From: Terriglobia bacterium
Lineage (GTDB): Bacteria > Acidobacteriota > Terriglobia > Bryobacterales > Bryobacteraceae
DNA length: 64,000 nucleotides
Assembly: GCA_021324185.1 (NCBI GenBank)
Contig: JAJPJN010000097.1
Span: 1 to 64,000, forward strand
Direction of reading: 5' to 3'
A model generated the notes under the pieces. It had not been told where the DNA came from and made no database searches. It saw only the letters and a list, made by a program, of their open reading frames with translations. Each line of letters opens with the position of its first letter. The first letter of the stretch is position 1. This document shows, piece by piece, positions 62,558 through 64,000 of the stretch. Position numbers and translations under genes: made by a program.

Positions 62558-62797
62558 CTATTCGGCGAACGACATACAATCGTTACCGGTTAAGATACAT
62601 CCCCAGATGAATGGGGCGGCATCGGAGCAATTGTAGGCTCCCGAGTTGAAGCCGTCTGTACAGAAGCCCGGCGCTGCGCAACCCCAGCAAGCGTCCGCCT
62701 TCGCGGCAGTAGCCGGATACACCGCCGCTGCTAGCCACCCCAGGGAAAGCATGGCAGCCAGCCTTACGATCAGTTGAATATTACCTTTACGGATCAC
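62558..62797 (-). CDS. Small secreted six-cysteine peptide
   Basis: GTG 62795-62797 is preceded by AAGGAGAAGGAG, a strong ribosome site, and gives 79 residues. A signal peptide (IQLIVRLAAMLSLGWLAAAV, cleavage near A-K-A-D) is followed by a mature part of about 46 residues with six cysteines in the pattern C-x2-C-x5-C-x10-C-x9-C-x6-C, rich in Gly, Ala and aromatic residues. Three disulfides or metal/thioether links are possible. I do not recognise the family. As first gene of the operon it may be the substrate on which the downstream redox protein acts. Confidence 0.65.
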   Translation of the reverse strand: MIRKGNIQLIVRLAAMLSLGWLAAAVYPATAAKADACWGCAAPGFCTDGFNSGAYNCSDAAPFIWGCILTGNDCMSFAE

Positions 62798-62854
62798 GTG
62801 CTCCTTCTCCTTTCGAATAGGTCCCAAAAAAACTTAGTAAGATATTCTTGCATG

Positions 62855-62866
62855 TTTTTTTTTTTT
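62855..62866. repeat. T12 homopolymer tract upstream of the peptide operon
   Basis: Twelve uninterrupted T (A12 on the minus strand) lie 58 bp before the peptide start, in an AT-rich stretch that is otherwise rare in this window. It is in the promoter region between two divergent genes and may vary in length. Confidence 0.9.
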
Positions 62867-62979
62867 GTGTGGCAAGCTATTTTTTGCATATTTTTCGACA
62901 CGGGTAAAAAACGGCTCGTGATCCGCGCCGTTCTACGTTTGTTCGCCTGTAACTGAGATCCGCAGGACTTAAGGAAGCG

Positions 62980-64000
62980 ATGCCTAACGCAAGACTCGCA
63001 AAGTGCCTATCGGGTCCACTTCTGTTTGTATCTGTAAACGCGGCCATGCCGGCCCAGTTTCCCTCTGCGGGTTCTGCTCCGAAGCCCGAGGAATATGCCG
63101 TGTCGGGTCGCGCGACGGATTCAGTAACCGGCGCTCCTGTCAGAAAAGCGACGATCCGGCTCAGCTCTGTGGCCCTGACTTCTTCAAGCCCAAAATCGCC
63201 CGGACTGGTCGCAGTCCGCTTAACCACGATCTCGGATCAGGATGGGAAGTTTCGATTTGAGCATCTACAGCTTGGTGAATACCGCCTCAGCGGCGAACGA
63301 TCCGGATATGTTGCGACGGAGTACGGAGCGAAAACAAGTTGGGAACTTGGTCGCATATTAGTGCTCGGACCCGAAAGCCACAGCGCAGAAGTGGCCGTCG
63401 AACTCGTTCCTCAAGCAAGTATCGACGGAAAGGTGACGGACGCGGATGGCACGCCAGCTTCCGCTGTCATGGTGCACGCTGTTGCACAGACCTGGGCACG
63501 TGGGAAGATGCGTTATGCGGTCCGCGCATCGGCCTCGACAAATGACTTGGGTGAATATCGATTGTCCGGTTTACCGCCCGGGCAGTATTACATTTCCGCA
63601 ACACCACGTGACTCTTTAATACCGGCAGTAACGTACTCTGAGGGGACGGCTGCTCATGGCGGGCAGGAGGCCAGGATCGTTCGCACTTTCTTCCCTCGTG
63701 CCGCCGATTTCGGGACTGCACTTCCACTGAAGGTACAGGCTGGCCAGGATGCAACCGGCACCGACATACGACTCCGAATCGCGGCTACTTATCATGTTCG
63801 GGGAAAGATCACGGGTGATCTCTCGCCTTACACGGCACTTAGTTTAAATATCATGCCCAGAGATCTGGACGTGATGATCTTCGGAGGACAGGCAAATGTT
63901 AATCAAGATCAGGTTTTCGATATTGCTGGTGTTGATGCTGGGGCCTATTCAATTAATCTGCTGGGCATGGAGAACGGAGTAGGCCGGGCAATTGCCCATC
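62980..64000 (+). CDS. Secreted carboxypeptidase-regulatory-repeat protein, partial
   Basis: The gene starts at ATG 62980, with AAGGA 4-5 nt in front, and is open to the right edge (340 codons seen). A signal peptide (LSGPLLFVSVNAAMPAQF) is followed by at least two carboxypeptidase-regulatory-like domains: YAVSGRATDSVTGAPVRKAT with KFRFEHLQLGEYRLSGERSG, and ASIDGKVTDADGTPASAVMV with DLGEYRLSGLPPGQYYISAT, then a third start YHVRGKITGDL. This is a common acidobacterial surface or transport-related protein; function is unknown. Confidence 0.8.
   Translation, partial: MPNARLAKCLSGPLLFVSVNAAMPAQFPSAGSAPKPEEYAVSGRATDSVTGAPVRKATIRLSSVALTSSSPKSPGLVAVRLTTISDQDGKFRFEHLQLGEYRLSGERSGYVATEYGAKTSWELGRILVLGPESHSAEVAVELVPQASIDGKVTDADGTPASAVMVHAVAQTWARGKMRYAVRASASTNDLGEYRLSGLPPGQYYISATPRDSLIPAVTYSEGTAAHGGQEARIVRTFFPRAADFGTALPLKVQAGQDATGTDIRLRIAATYHVRGKITGDLSPYTALSLNIMPRDLDVMIFGGQANVNQDQVFDIAGVDAGAYSINLLGMENGVGRAIAH

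Noticed and set aside
62877-63227. 116-residue minus-strand reading frame
   Set aside because: It is antisense to the start of the carboxypeptidase-regulatory protein, which has a signal peptide and a ribosome site.
1-64000. tRNA, rRNA or CRISPR array
   Set aside because: No T-loop/anticodon pattern, rRNA segment or regularly spaced repeats were seen on reading both strands; a dedicated scan was not possible.

Overview
The window looks like chromosomal DNA of an acidobacterium of the Bryobacterales/Solibacterales type ('Candidatus Solibacter'-like). This is judged from gene content and not from a search: a VWFA-related acidobacterial secreted protein, TonB receptors and surface proteins with carboxypeptidase-regulatory N-termini, PEP-CTERM proteins, TPR regulators with a FlgO/TolB-like domain, and a dense, GC-rich mixture of housekeeping and accessory genes. 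No tRNA, rRNA or CRISPR array was seen.

Layout. 1-6.7 kb is core: the 3' end of sdhB, then mrp, a VWFA protein and tsaD on the minus strand, facing queA, whose TTG start overlaps the TTG start of tsaD; a glycosyltransferase follows. 6.9-14.1 kb is an accessory, decaying stretch: a frameshifted DDE insertion sequence, a 5'-truncated IS110 transposase, gene fragments, two PEP-CTERM proteins fused in frame, a divergent TPR regulator with a tandem palindromic operator between them, a permease fragment, and a 57-residue secreted peptide with its own ribosome site and terminator. 14.2-22.4 kb carries the gluconeogenic pair pckG/glpX (divergent), a TPR-Fis regulator, an orphan adenylate kinase, a DUF2383 protein and a penicillin-acylase-family enzyme.

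22.5-30.3 kb is an eight-gene minus-strand operon in which every gene overlaps the next: a lanthanide-type PQQ alcohol dehydrogenase (xoxF), xoxJ, a cytochrome c lipoprotein, cytochrome c oxidase subunits II (with a fused cytochrome c domain), I and III, a small membrane protein and ctaG. It reads as one electron-transfer chain from alcohol to oxygen. 30.4-34.4 kb holds a membrane-anchored MurF-like ligase, an alpha/beta hydrolase, a D-Ala-D-Ala ligase-like ATP-grasp enzyme and an alkyltransferase-like protein, followed by a HigBA toxin-antitoxin pair.

35.2-40.5 kb holds an AsmA-like protein, a response regulator-phosphatase, a GH16 glycosidase and a TIM-barrel protein. At 40.5-43.4 kb a cobalamin riboswitch precedes a BtuB-type receptor broken by one frameshift. 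Directly behind it is a SelW/Rdx-family gene whose redox motif is C-x-x-U with the U encoded by an in-frame TGA, followed by a plausible bacterial SECIS hairpin: a selenoprotein that standard gene calling truncates. 43.4-61.2 kb is mostly housekeeping and accessory enzymes (M16 and M20 peptidases, amidase, ROK kinase, DUF763, a membrane MutS-like ATPase, exonuclease III, MFS exporter, a TonB-type receptor, AlkD, an FAD oxidoreductase). 61.2-62.8 kb is a compact operon of a six-cysteine secreted peptide, a TonB-like lipoprotein and a membrane thioredoxin-like/rhodanese protein that I do not recognise as a described system. The window ends inside a carboxypeptidase-regulatory-repeat protein.

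Three otherwise well-preserved genes (IS transposase, BtuB receptor, isoprenylcysteine methyltransferase) are each broken by a single-base frame change. This may be real decay or residual sequencing indels.
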